NCBI RefSeq assembly: GCF_033473495.1
Contig: NC_088938.1
Location: 1,240,001 to 1,304,000 of the forward strand
Direction of reading: 5' to 3'
Origin: Cercospora beticola
Taxonomy: Eukaryota; Ascomycota; Dothideomycetes; Mycosphaerellales; Mycosphaerellaceae
Length of the DNA stretch: 64,000 bases
Shown here piece by piece: positions 31,190 to 41,345 of the stretch. The notes below the pieces were generated by a model that was not told the DNA's origin, did not search any database, and saw only the letters and a program-made list of their open reading frames with translations. Positions within the stretch are counted from its first letter, which is position 1, and every line of letters begins with the position of its first letter. The translations under genes and the position numbers were made by a program.

Positions 31190-31750
31190 ATGCCATCAGG
31201 AAGCTGCCTATGCGGAGAGATCAAGATAACCTACGAAGGAGAGCCCATGTTCACGGTAGGCTCTTCACCAGCAGCTACGAAGCATATCTGATCAGCGGGC
31301 AAGGCAATATGCTGGTGTGACGACGACCGCAAGATGGCCGACATCTCAGTCTATCAAATTCCCAAGCAACACTTCAGGATCACGTCTGGGACGCCGAAAA
31401 CCTGGACGAAGCCATCTGACTTCGACCGCGAGATCACTAACCACTTCTGTGCAACTTGCGGAACGATTCTCTTTCGCACGGGTGGCAGCCCCAATGTACA
31501 AGATTGTATAGGTTTGCGGGCCGGCGTACTGGATGATCAGAGTATTGTCAACGAGACTGTGCCCAAGGTTGAGGTCTTCCCGGAGCGAAGGCCGAAATGG
31601 AGAACCAAGGTCAAAGGAGCCATACAATTGAAGGGGCAGGTGGAGATTCTTGAAGATGAGTATTGGAATAAAGATGGCACTTCAAAGGGGACTGATGCCG
31701 ACGCTACGACGAGTTCGAATGGTAAGGATCTAAGTTCTGCAGAATTTTGA
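31190..31750 (+). CDS. GFA-family (glutathione-dependent formaldehyde-activating-like) zinc protein
   Basis: Two exons, join(31190..31255, 31304..31750), 170 aa. The 48-nt intron (GTAGGC...GCAAG) has an ATCTGAT branch-like site. The N-terminus SGSCLCGEIKITYEG gives Cys6 and Cys8. After the intron, AICWCDDDRK gives Cys25 and Cys27, and FCATCG gives Cys71 and Cys74. These match the structural and catalytic zinc ligands of the Gfa/CENP-V fold. The usual CHCxxCRK is here CWCDDDRK, so the third cysteine is Asp. Fungal members are numerous and their substrates mostly unknown. The tail is Ser/Asp-rich. Confidence 0.82.
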
Positions 31751-32411
31751 AGCAAATTCATGTTTGTGGCTGCAAATGGCATGTGTTGCAATCAAATGTG
31801 CATGATTATATCAAATCTGCCAAAATGTTTCCATTGATGCAAGAATTGAGCCTGATCTTGTCCAAGGCTTTCACATAACCTAAAGATTCGAAGTCGTAGC
31901 TGTGACGGCGGTCAACCCCTCCTATAGCTGGCGGCACTGACCGGGTACACCGCGAACAGGATCATTGGATTACGGATCCGATCCTGTTCAGAACACTGCT
32001 CGACGGCATTGTGGGTAGTATTCAGTATCCGATTCATTCACTCGTGTATGGCCGTCGTGTGCGGATATAAGCCGGACATTTAGTGTTGGACAGTTGCTGT
32101 AGTATGAAGCCTGTATTTTCCGAGGCATGAAATGACTGTCGTCCTGTGCTCCCGATATTTGCGACGTCCGCGGCTCACGAATCCCCGAGAGATTGGTGAG
32201 ATCGCTCACGAAACCATCGGAGGCCTAGCAGACGCTCCAGATCCTCTCTGCTTCATCCGATCCCTGCACGCTAATAGATCTTTCAGGCCAATACGAAGGA
32301 GATATGGTGCGATTATCAAGCCTGTAACACTTGTCTATGTTCGCGCCGGTGCACTAGCTCTGTGCGCTAATGGGAATAGGAGCAGAGAACGCTAACATTG
32401 GGGTATCGAAA
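31751..32411. other. Intergenic between convergent GFA and MSP1 genes
   Basis: 661 bases, AT-richer on the left. No gene is supported; the small frames overlap one another on opposite strands. Confidence 0.5.
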
Positions 32412-33718
32412 TCAGCGACGCACGACCTCCTCAGTGTCGTCGAACTCTTCTACCTCCTCCGTGCTGTCGCTGTTATCGCCTGCGCGATCATCGTCGGATT
32501 CCTGTATTTGCATTTGAGGAGCACCGCCTCTTCGTCCAAAGAAATCATCTGTCTGCAAACCTCGAACCGCATCAGGCCTAATCCGCTTATTCATGGTCTG
32601 TCCGCTTCGTCGTTGCTCCTTGATGTATTCTCGGATGGGTACCATGGCGGCATCTCTGCACGCCTCCTTGATGCCGGACCCACTCATGCCAGCACTTACG
32701 CGCACGAGCACATCCAGATCAAATGCAGCTGCACCATTTTGGAACTTCCTTCGGTCGATCTTGGTGTCGCGTAACGTCAACTCGAATATCTGTCTCCTTT
32801 GCGCAGCATTCGGCAGACTGACCGGGAACTTCTTCGGCATACGTCGCAAGATGGCCTCGTCGATATCCTGGATCCTATTCGTTGCTCCGAGAATGCAAAT
32901 CCTTTGGCTTCCCCCTTCTGTCGTTGACGAAGCAAGACCATCCCAGTGTGTCATAAACTCAGCCTTCACCATTCCGCTTGCCTCGTGTTCGCCGCTCCTC
33001 CTTTGTCCGAGCACAGCATCGATCTCGTCAATGAATACGATAGAGGGTTGCAGTTTCCTAGCAAGCGAAAAGACCGCCGCCACCAATTTGTTGCTGTCAC
33101 CGTACCATTTCTCCGTCAAGGTTGAAATATGCAAATTAATAAAGCATGCGCCGCTTTCACGTGCCAAAGCCTTTGCCAACATTGTCTTTCCGCATCCAGG
33201 AGGTCCATAAAGTAATACACCAGAGGGGGCAGTAAGAAGACTGGAGTGGTTCGAATACAAGTGAGGCATGGTGAGCGGATATATCACGCCTTCGCGCAGC
33301 TCTTCTATGATCTGGTCCAAGCCACCTATATCGTCGAATGTAACAGGTATTTCGGTCGGCGCGACTACTTCGGAAGCGATAGTCTGCTCGTATGTGTTCA
33401 GTGCAAGCTCTTGCTTCCTCGGTCGCTCGACGAAGCCGGAGTCTTCGTCATCGTGCTCGTCGTCGTAGGTCTCGTGAGTGTTGAAGATAGAATGAAGCCG
33501 GGATTCTACTGCTGCTGATTTTTGCTGTGCTTCCTTCTTGGCTTTCGCATCAGGGTCGAAGTGGGCGATAATCTGTCGGGCGAGGAAGAAGGCGACAACG
33601 GGCTGCGCGGTGGTCAGTAAGTTGGCAACGGGCGTGTATCGTGTCATAGCCTTACCGCAGCAATCATAGGAAGAAAATCGAAGGCGTATGCCGTCCAGCT
33701 CTGCTGCTTGATGGCCAT
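32412..33718 (-). CDS. MSP1: Mitochondrial outer-membrane AAA ATPase Msp1/ATAD1
   Basis: Two exons, complement(join(32412..33602, 33656..33718)), 417 aa. The 53-nt intron (GTAAGG...GCGCAG) divides the N-terminal transmembrane segment (AYAFDFLPMIAA | PVVAFFLARQIIAHF). A charged linker follows, then VTFDDIGGLDQIIEEL, Walker A GPPGCGKT (154-161), the pore loop KWYGDSNK, Walker B IVFIDEID (209-216), GATNRIQDIDEAILRRMPKKF and a sensor-2 region. Msp1 extracts mislocalised tail-anchored proteins from the mitochondrial and peroxisomal membrane. The C-terminus is an acidic, low-complexity extension (DDRAGDNSDSTEEVEEFD) beyond the yeast protein. Confidence 0.95.
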
Positions 33719-33891
33719 GATGTGGACGTGGAGGCGATGGGCGCCTGTGAGATGTTCGTAGGCGTCGACTTTCACATGCTGCCTTCATGAAGCGTGCTCG
33801 TCGGCTTGTCGGAGTCGCCAGCCACAGCATGCCGACGCCACAATTTGTCGTCACTTGCCGCTTTCCGCCCGAAAGTGCTCGTGCAGGGAAG

Positions 33892-33916
33892 GCGCGTCTG
33901 CCCCGCGACAACGCGT
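33892..33916. promoter_or_regulatory. MluI cell-cycle box (ACGCGT) upstream of thymidylate synthase
   Basis: ACGCGT at 33911..33916 is the exact MBF (MCB) consensus, 54-59 bp before the thymidylate synthase ATG. A GCGCGT variant lies about 20 bp further upstream. Yeast CDC21 is a classical MBF target. Confidence 0.6.
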
Positions 33917-33969
33917 CTCGCTCCAAATTCACTATTTCCCGATCAACAGAACTTCATACACAAGTCAAG

Positions 33970-34983
33970 ATGGCGCCAGCAGCAGTCGAAGCCAGCACCG
34001 CGATTGAGCCTCAGCTTCAAGTCAAGACGGAAAACGGTACCGTCAATGGGCATACGAAACCGCACGAAGAGTACCAATATTTGAACCTCATTCGAGACAT
34101 TCTACAACATGGTGAACATCGCCCCGATAGAACTGGAACTGGCACGCTCTCTATCCCATTCCCACCGCAACATCGCTATACTCTTTCCAAACCAGATGGG
34201 ACATTAGTATTGCCACTCCTGACCACGAAACGCGTCTTTCTACGTGCGGTGGTAGCAGAGTTGCTGTGGTTCGTTGCAGCAGATACCAATGCGAAGACGC
34301 TCCAGGATCAGAACGTTCACATCTGGGATGGTAACGGGTCTAGAGAGTACCTAGACAGCGTTGGACTTTCTCACCGCGAAGAAGGCGATCTTGGGCCAGT
34401 CTATGGATTTCAATGGAGACATTTTGGTGCCGAGTACAAGGATTGCCATACAGACTATACTGGACAAGGAGTGGATCAGCTGGCTGAGGTCATTCACAAG
34501 CTCAAGAACAATCCTTACGACAGAAGAATCATTATGTCTGCCTGGAATCCCGCAGATATGAAGAAGATGGCTTTGCCACCTTGTCACATGTTTGCCCAGT
34601 TCTATGTTTCGTTCCCCAAGGACGCAAGCACGAGGGGAAATGGCAGTAAGCGCGGTGTTCTCCATTGTCTACTCTACCAACGCAGCAACGACATGGGCCT
34701 AGGGGTGCCATTCAACATTGCTTCGTACGCACTGTTAACACACATGATTGCGCGCGCCACCGACCTGGTTCCTGGCAGTCTAACGCATACGATGGGAGAT
34801 GCGCACGTCTATCTGGATCACAAGGAAGCCTTAGAGGTACAATTACAACGAGAGCCGCGCGACTTTCCGACGCTGGAGATATCGAGAGAAGTGGGTTGCA
34901 GTATTGATGGATGGAAAGCGGAAGACTTCAAAGTTGTTGGATACGAGCCGCACAAGTCCATTGCCATGAAGATGAGTGTATAG
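33970..34983 (+). CDS. CDC21: Thymidylate synthase
   Basis: Single exon, 337 aa from [10 protein letters not shown]. The frame is open further upstream but without conserved sequence. Motifs: [57 protein letters not shown]; the nucleophile Cys205 in ALPPCHMF; the RSND segment; and [17 protein letters not shown] short insert after YVSFP is typical of fungal enzymes. It converts dUMP to dTMP with methylene-tetrahydrofolate. Divergent from MSP1 across 251 bp, with an MCB box close to this start. Confidence 0.96.
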   Translation: MAPAAVEASTAIEPQLQVKTENGTVNGHTKPHEEYQYLNLIRDILQHGEHRPDRTGTGTLSIPFPPQHRYTLSKPDGTLVLPLLTTKRVFLRAVVAELLWFVAADTNAKTLQDQNVHIWDGNGSREYLDSVGLSHREEGDLGPVYGFQWRHFGAEYKDCHTDYTGQGVDQLAEVIHKLKNNPYDRRIIMSAWNPADMKKMALPPCHMFAQFYVSFPKDASTRGNGSKRGVLHCLLYQRSNDMGLGVPFNIASYALLTHMIARATDLVPGSLTHTMGDAHVYLDHKEALEVQLQREPRDFPTLEISREVGCSIDGWKAEDFKVVGYEPHKSIAMKMSV

Positions 34984-35767
34984 AGAATCTTCCATGACCG
35001 GAGACGAAAGGTGCTCTCTATCTGAGTGGCCACATTGTCAGCAACATTTGCCCGGCACGAATCTCAGGACGAGAATACGTCCGATGCTTTTGCTGTTGAT
35101 TTCGGACGCTGCAACAGCCATTCGAGAAGATTACAATACATTTGTGCAAGCGAGCAACGATCTCTACTGAATCGATAGCGTTTCGAGGAGAACCACGGAA
35201 ACTTCGGTCGTCCTTATTTCTCTGTGAGAAGGATGAACTATGCGAAGACGGCGATACCAAACATGACGGGATATAGGGAAGCTGAGCAGCATCTTCTGCT
35301 ACGCGAGTGGACTGGATTGCAGGAATCGAAAGAAGTGGGCTCTTCAATGCGAGCAGAATGCGCGTCGGCCAACATCCACGACATAACGCGCAACAGGAAT
35401 TCGTCCTCGCCTCGCACCAGCGGCGATCTTTCGAGTTTCCTTCGCAGAACTCATCGCCGCTCGGAACTCAGGGATCCGATCTATTTGACATGCATCGCGC
35501 TCGAGAGGAGTGAGGCGAGTTCTGTATTCAATGTGCAGATGATGCATTTCGTTAGCACTACACATGCTATTGTTGTTACATTCTGTGCATTCAACCTGAT
35601 GCCCTTTGGGTATTCTCCCAGTCGGTCGCTCCCAGACTTGCCTCAAAAGTCGAGCCGATTCCCGCACTGTATACTCCAGACGCCACGCTCAGCATGTCAG
35701 TCTTTCGGTCTTCCCATCCTATCAATCGTAGCAAGCTTTGCATACACAATTTCAAACGATGTTCATT
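34984..35767. other. Intergenic between convergent TS and ADK2 genes
   Basis: 784 bases. Overlapping small frames on both strands have no domain. No RNA or repeat was recognised. Confidence 0.5.
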
Positions 35768-36645
35768 TCAAGCTTCGCCAAATCGCTTTTCGAACTCGTC
35801 GAATAGCTTCGGGGTGATTTCGTCGCTACTGTTGCCTTCGACTCTCCATAGTACACCTCGCTTCTTGAAGTAATCGACTAGACCTCGGCTACTTTCGTCA
35901 AAAGTCTTTAGCCGATTCATCCAGACTTCTGGTTTGTCATCATCTCTCTGGATCAGTGGCTCTCCCGTGATGTCGTCTTTGCCATCGACTTTCGGTGCGT
36001 TGAAGGTCGTATTGTACACTCTCCCGCTCGACGGGTGCACCCATCGATTACAGATTCGGTCAAGGATGATCTCAGTAGGAGTATGCAGTTGGATAGCCAT
36101 GTTGACTGGCACCATTTTCTCCAATTGCTCGGCCTGTGCTGCATTGCGCGGGAATCCGTCTAGGATGAAGGACGCATCTGGATGTTCGCTGTAACGGTAG
36201 TCGGTGTCCAACTCAGTAGGAATTGTCGTCCAGCTCTCGGGCACCCCATCACCCGCCGCAGGCTGCAGATCGGCTGCGTTGCTGTAGTTCAATGTGTATG
36301 GTTGCATGCCATCTGCAGGTATGAGCCAGCCTTTGGTAGTGAGAGCGTTGCGGATCAATCGTAGAATCATGGCATCGGGCACCAAGGCTCCGCGATTCAT
36401 GAGCGATTCGGCTTGAATGCCTGGTCACGCGACGTCAGTGTTTGGCTCACGTCATGGGATGAATTGGATAGCGACTCACCGAGCGGTGTCTTGTTGCGAA
36501 CATTATCCCGCAGCAAATCTCCCGAGCTGATGGCAGATAGTTGTGGAAAGCGCTTCATCAATCGCTCCGTCTGTGTGCCCTTTCCAACACCCGGCGCACC
36601 AATGAGAATGACCCGAGCTGCTCGGCGCAGCCTTGAAGTCGGCAT
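35768..36645 (-). CDS. ADK2: GTP:AMP phosphotransferase (mitochondrial adenylate kinase)
   Basis: Two exons, complement(join(35768..36420, 36480..36645)), 272 aa. The 59-nt intron (GTGAGT...GACCAG) splits a Gly codon in KTPLG/IQAESLMNRG. P-loop GAPGVGKGTQ lies at 16-25, and ISSGDLLRDNV and FILDGFPRNAAQAEQL follow. The LID region NRWVHPSSGRVYN lacks zinc cysteines, as in Adk2/AK3. A long insert around residue 110 (AADLQPAAGDGVPESW) precedes the FILDGFPR segment. The start MPTSRLRRAARV is the only Met in a fitting position. The enzyme balances GTP/AMP in the mitochondrial matrix. Confidence 0.93.
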
Positions 36646-37467
36646 GGCTGGTATTGATATCGAGTCGCAAGTTGTGTCGATGGCAATACTGGCCGAGTCG
36701 CAAGCGGGTGGTTCAAGTGCAGCAGGTCGGGAAAGCGGGAGCCGGCGCAATGGGTGTGATGGTGAAGACTCGTGAGCCTTCCGCGGACAAGGTGTGTCAG
36801 CTGCTGTCGTAGACGGCCATGGCGAAGGTGAGGATGGTGAGTGAGGTGTGAGAGAGGAAGAGGAAGGGCAGGCGGGTGGGATGGGCGGACGATAAGATCT
36901 AGTGTCGTTCAACCAAAAACAGCGCCGAGGGACGGCAGGTGTCGCTGTTGCGGAGCTGCTGCGGAGGAGCTCGTGTGATGACCGAGAGCGACCGGCCGAG
37001 CGAGTACGGGGGGCTATGTACTTGCAGTGGTCATAAATCTTCCACAAAGTACACATTCCACAGCAGAAGATCCGCCTGCCGAGCTGCTACGCGTAGCCAC
37101 AGCTCGGGAGATGCGACTAGGCTCGCTCAGGCAACAGAGTAGGGACAAGACGCAGACGCTGTTTATCCAGCATATTATTGCGTGTCTACATTATTCTCAA
37201 AACAAGAAGTTGGCCCACAGACCCTGTCGGCGAGAAGCTTTCGTTTTAAGTCCGGGCTTGGCTTCAACGGAACGACCAGGGTGTCTGCCGTTCTTTGCTG
37301 CAGCAGCTGCTGATGTCAGTAGATCTAACTCGCTGAGACGCAAGTCAGCCAACTCTGTTTTCTCTCCCTCTCAACATCACCTCCCCACCACCGCCACCCA
37401 TCATCGCCCGCCTTGCAAACCGACGAGGGCATCGACTCCCGCTATTCTTCTTCTGCTGCCGGCCAGC
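36646..37467. promoter_or_regulatory. Divergent region ADK2 / LETM1
   Basis: 822 bases between divergent starts of two mitochondrial genes. Open frames extend into it from both sides without conserved sequence. The right part is CT/CA-rich (ACATCACCTCCCCACC), as expected for a 5' leader. Confidence 0.45.
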
Positions 37468-39108
37468 ATGATGAACTCACGCTACTCGGCGCAACTTGCG
37501 CCTCTCCTGCTTCGCCATGGCACGAGAACCGCCTTCTCGAGATCTGCTCGCCTGCCTAGGACCATGCCCGCAATGGCCATCATCGTTCCTCGCATGCATC
37601 AATCCACCAACAATCAACACCATGGAGAAAACAGTGGTCCGCCACCTGGCTTCAACATCGAGCAGGCTAAGAAGCCAATCGCCAAGGAGGCCGACAAAAA
37701 GTCCTCGGAACAGAAGATCTCCATTCCAGCTCACAAGCCTTCCGAATCCGCTCCTACACAGGCTGCCGAGCAGCAGGCTCTGAGCGAAATTGCCGCAGAG
37801 ACTGCAGCGGAAGAAAAAGCGGAGGCGAAGAAGGACGTTGCAAAGAAGGAGGAGAAGAAAAAGATGACCATGTGGGAGAAGGTTAAGCACGAAGCGCAGC
37901 ATTACTGGGATGGTACGAAACTGCTGGGCACCGAAGTGCGCATCTCCTCGAAACTGGCCTTCAAAATGGCGGCAGGCTACGAACTCACACGAAGAGAACA
38001 CCGTCAACTCACCAGGACCGTGCAAGATCTTGGCCGCCTTGTGCCATTCTCGGTGTTCGTGCTGGTCCCATTCGCAGAACTGTTGCTTCCAGTCGCCCTA
38101 AAGCTGTTCCCAAACATGTTGCCTTCCACCTACGAGAACGCAAAGAGCAAGGAGTCCAAGGCCTCCCGCCTCCGGTCGTCAAGAAAAGAGGTTTCGAACT
38201 TCTTGCGCCAGACCATGCGTGAGTCTGGACTTCCCGTATCTCAAACCACAGCGCAGAAAGAGGAGTTCACAGAGTTCTTCCGAAAGTTGAAGACCACGGG
38301 AGAGGAGCCCACAAAGGCGGACATCATCAAGGTCTGCAAGTTGTTCAAAGACGATTTGACTCTGGACAATTTGTCGAGACCACAATTGATCGGTATCTGC
38401 AAATACATGAACTTGGGCACATTTGGCACCGATGCCATGCTTCGATACACTATCCGCCATCGCATGCGACAGATCAAGCGCGACGACAAGGCTATCAGCT
38501 TTGAAGGCGTCGAGTCGCTTTCTGTCCCAGAATTGCAAAACGCCTGCGCCGCACGTGGTCTTCGCACTCACGGCATGAGCCCGGGACGTCTGCGGGATGA
38601 TCTCCAGATGTGGCTCGATCTGCGTCTCAAGTATGGTGTCCCAAGCACCCTTCTCGTTCTGAGCAACGCTTTCATGTACGCCACCGGCAAGGAGAACGAA
38701 TTCGAGGGTCAAATGTCGGCACTCCAGGCCGTGCTTGCCAGCATTCCAGAAGAGCTCTTCCATGAAATCGAGCTTGAAGTGCACACCGCCGAAGGCGCAA
38801 CAACGAACAAGCAGAGGCTGCAAGTCATCAAGGAACAGCAAGAGCTGATCCAAGAAGAGAACGAGCAAGCCGAGGAACAGAAAGCATCTGGTCGTACGGA
38901 GGTCGTGAACGACAAGGAGGACATCGACGAGAAAGAGGAGGAACAGAGACAACACGAAGCTCTTGCCAAGAACAAGGACAAGGCTGAGTCGGACATGCTC
39001 GAGTCAGAAACAGAGCTCGCAGAACAGCAAAAGCAAGAGAAACAGAGCACGGCCGCCGGCACCAAGGACGGTGCGTCGCCCACGCAGGAGAAGACTGAAA
39101 CCAGGTAG
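37468..39108 (+). CDS. MDM38: LETM1/Mdm38-family mitochondrial inner-membrane protein
   Basis: Single exon, 546 aa from MMNSRYSAQL. An Arg/Ser-rich presequence is followed by a Lys/Glu-rich linker, the matrix-facing WEKVKHEAQHYWDGTKLLGTE, a transmembrane helix (PFSVFVLVPFAELLLPVALK) and the LETM1 ribosome-binding-like domain (PSTYENAKSKE, FFRKLKTTGEEPT, LCKYMNLG-type and LRYTIRHRMRQIKRDDK segments). A coiled-coil, acidic Gln-rich tail completes it. LETM1 proteins act in mitochondrial K+/H+ homeostasis and in insertion of mitochondrially made proteins. Fungi have two paralogues (Mdm38, Ylh47); the choice between them is not certain. Confidence 0.93.
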   Translation: MMNSRYSAQLAPLLLRHGTRTAFSRSARLPRTMPAMAIIVPRMHQSTNNQHHGENSGPPPGFNIEQAKKPIAKEADKKSSEQKISIPAHKPSESAPTQAAEQQALSEIAAETAAEEKAEAKKDVAKKEEKKKMTMWEKVKHEAQHYWDGTKLLGTEVRISSKLAFKMAAGYELTRREHRQLTRTVQDLGRLVPFSVFVLVPFAELLLPVALKLFPNMLPSTYENAKSKESKASRLRSSRKEVSNFLRQTMRESGLPVSQTTAQKEEFTEFFRKLKTTGEEPTKADIIKVCKLFKDDLTLDNLSRPQLIGICKYMNLGTFGTDAMLRYTIRHRMRQIKRDDKAISFEGVESLSVPELQNACAARGLRTHGMSPGRLRDDLQMWLDLRLKYGVPSTLLVLSNAFMYATGKENEFEGQMSALQAVLASIPEELFHEIELEVHTAEGATTNKQRLQVIKEQQELIQEENEQAEEQKASGRTEVVNDKEDIDEKEEEQRQHEALAKNKDKAESDMLESETELAEQQKQEKQSTAAGTKDGASPTQEKTETR

Positions 39109-39899
39109 AGTGGTCCAGGGCGTGTAATGAATACGGCGCCGACACGGAAATTTGTTACAATAGAGGCATAGAACGGGTGGCGGGCGTTTTCGCGGTCGCT
39201 TTTCATATGTCATGCGAAAGGCGGCCATGCCGAGTGGCGAATGCCAAAATTCAAAGATCAATGTGTGACTAGAAAATTCGCCCAATGACAGGGCGCAATG
39301 GAAGGAAGGGATTTCGGACAAGATACTACGCTGCTCCATCACTCGCGGGAAATGCAAGCAGACAAGCATAGCTTCCATAGATATCATCACTTCCCATAAT
39401 CAAAATATTTGAAACTGTAGTCCCGGATCAGCCGTGGAACATAATGATGAGTTGAGCTGCCGAGTTGACAAGTTGACAAGTTGTGACGATTGCATGTTTT
39501 GCATCATCATACAGTAGCTTCGACTCGCGATGTGCACGCGCGATAGCTTCGTGTGGATATGACAGAAGCTTGGTTGAAGGCTTGGCCGCGATGGCAAGGG
39601 CCACGTTTCTCATTCATGCCTGAGTGAGTAAGTTGTTACGGCTTCCCGCGATATCCATGCTGACAAGATGCAGATCGAGGAGGGTCACGCAGCTCAATGT
39701 GCAGCGCAGCATAATGCACGGCAGTGTTCTACTACATGCCTTGCCTGGCGACCTTGAGCTGGTTTTCCGACTTCATCTTCGCTAATCGAAGGACTGGTCA
39801 ACACGCAAAACAATGTCAGCCATGTTTGCCTCGATGTAGTATCCCTAGCTCAGGCGCTGACTGAAACTCGCTCTGGCAAAACCGCATACTGCATCTACA
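39109..39899. other. Intergenic: LETM1 3' flank
   Basis: 791 bases with no supported gene. GTTGAC/AGTTGAC motifs form a tiny tandem repeat near 39455-39480 (AGTTGACAAGTTGACAAGTT). Confidence 0.45.
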
Positions 39900-40033
39900 C
39901 ACCAACCGGCACTCGAACCCCTGACCTACGCGAACTTCGCGCGAAAATAGCAAAACGACAAGTCGACGATCCTGTTTATGGGGATCTACCGGAACTAGAA
40001 TCGGCGATGAGTCGCCAACTTGTCTGAGCAAGC
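39900..40033 (-). repeat. tRNA-like dispersed repeat, copy 1
   Basis: Shares a 26-nt identical block (39902..39927, containing ACTCGAACCCCTGACC) with copy 2 at 40199, plus diverged similarity through CGCGCGAAAA, ACAAGTCGAC and CAACTTGT...GAGYAAGCA. On the minus strand it shows a B-box-like GGTTCGAGTGCC and an A-box-like CAGACAAGTTGG about 100 nt upstream. No complete cloverleaf forms: the acceptor and T stems do not pair, so it is not called as a tRNA gene. Confidence 0.5.
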
Positions 40034-40198
40034 ACAATTGCTAGCAGTTTATTAACCCCAACAACATTCCTGACCAAATGCCCGCGAGCAGAGGGGCTTT
40101 GGCGATGGCAGTCCTATAGTTGCGTCAGTTACGCCTCAAGTCCAGGAGTGTAAACAAAAACCAAAAAAGCAAGGGAATGAGAACGAATGTATTACGCG

Positions 40199-40337
40199 CC
40201 AACCGGCACTCGAACCCCTGACCTGCCCGTAACTTGAGGAACTCTCGCGCGCAAAAAGCAAAAACAAGTCGACCGCACTCTATACATGTGGTCTGCCGAA
40301 ATTCGACGCTTTGCGAGTCAACTTGTTGAGTAAGCAT
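40199..40337 (-). repeat. tRNA-like dispersed repeat, copy 2
   Basis: Second copy, same orientation, about 297 bp from the first. The 26-nt core is identical; the remainder is diverged but collinear (CTCGCGCGCAAAAAGC, ACAAGTCGACC, CAACTTGTTGAGTAAGCA). Confidence 0.5.
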
Positions 40338-40415
40338 GTTTGTTTGGGATATATGAAGGTCAACTGTGGCCGCACGCGACTACTGCGAGTTGCGCTGCAG
40401 CAGTCGTGCCTGCTG

Positions 40416-40830
40416 CCACCTTCCGCGGTCAAACTACTGGGTTTGAGAAGGAGACAAGTACTGTTCATGGGCGACCAGTACCATTTGCTTACACCAATAT
40501 TCCTTAGAGTCGAGACGGGAGCGACTATGCCGAGCCCTGGTCAGCTTGCTGTTGCGCAATGCACCATGAGTCAAATCAAACGTGTTCCGAAGACAACAAG
40601 CGCGCTCTACTGCCCATCATATCAGTCTCTCATATCACATCTTCAACGCTTGCGCTTCTTGCTCAGCTCAGTCACGTCCACAGCTTGTCACGCATTTTTG
40701 GCAAAGACAATTATACAACAAATACGCCTTGTGTGTAGCAATCAATTTGCACTCCAGGCATCAGAGCTTTGAGCTTTGTGAAGAGTCAGGTCTTGAATGA
40801 CTCTCCACGCATCTTTAACGAAGCTGTCCG
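40416..40830. repeat. Duplicated flank, copy A (upstream of paralogue 1)
   Basis: Collinear with 42790..43145. Shared blocks in order: CCACCTTCCGCG, GTACTRTTCATGGGCRACCA, CGCTTRCGCTTCTTGCTSAG, GGCAAAGAC, TCCAGGCA and GAAGAGTCA, at a near-constant offset of about 2.32-2.37 kb. It shows that the tandem duplication of the F-box-like gene included its 5' flank. Confidence 0.65.
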
Positions 40831-41345
40831 TCTCACCGTATATGAAGTAAAACGCTGTCTGCGACCCATCACGATAAGCGACTCTTACTCTTAAGTGCGA
40901 GGACCGGATACCAGGCAAAACCGGTTTTGGACACGACACGTACTGGAAAGCTTTCACGATGCTCACTGCGGTTGCCACTGCGAAGTGCCGCCCACACAAG
41001 TGGATGGTGCTGGCAAATGGCGGGCTCCTACCCACACCCTCTCGTTCCGCTGCAAGGATCACGGGCGACCACGACGCCGCTTTCGAGATCACAATCGTGA
41101 ACTAGCACGAGATACTTGCTACACTATCACATGAACCATATACTTCCGCGGTGTAACAGTCGATTTCACGTGAACTTGCACAGATCGAGTTGAATATTCA
41201 CCTCGGGAACTCAATTCACAGGAGCTCGTCTCTGCATGCTCTATTTCAGCCATCTTTCTCTCTATCACAACACTCTTTTCATGTCGCAAAACCTACGAAC
41301 TCGGAGCATTCTATCGTACTGGCAAAGGCTTGAGGACTAGCCACC
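40831..41345. other. Intergenic: upstream of paralogue 1
   Basis: Presumed promoter and leader of the gene at 41346. No gene or motif of note; the last 100 bases are CT/CA-rich. Confidence 0.4.

Noticed and set aside
33787..33969. N-terminal extension of thymidylate synthase
   Set aside because: Open frame upstream of 33970 lacks conserved sequence and contains the likely promoter (ACGCGT); the Met at 33970 fits the family.
36646..37056. N-terminal extension of ADK2 (minus strand)
   Set aside because: Low-complexity Ser/Pro/Arg translation without conservation; the P-loop begins soon after the Met at 36645.
37027..37467. N-terminal extension of LETM1
   Set aside because: Frame is open but the translation looks like a 5' leader; the mitochondrial presequence starts naturally at 37468.
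39900..40337. tRNA genes on the minus strand
   Set aside because: T-loop-like GGTTCGAG is present but the T stem and acceptor stem do not pair in either copy; kept only as a tRNA-like repeat.
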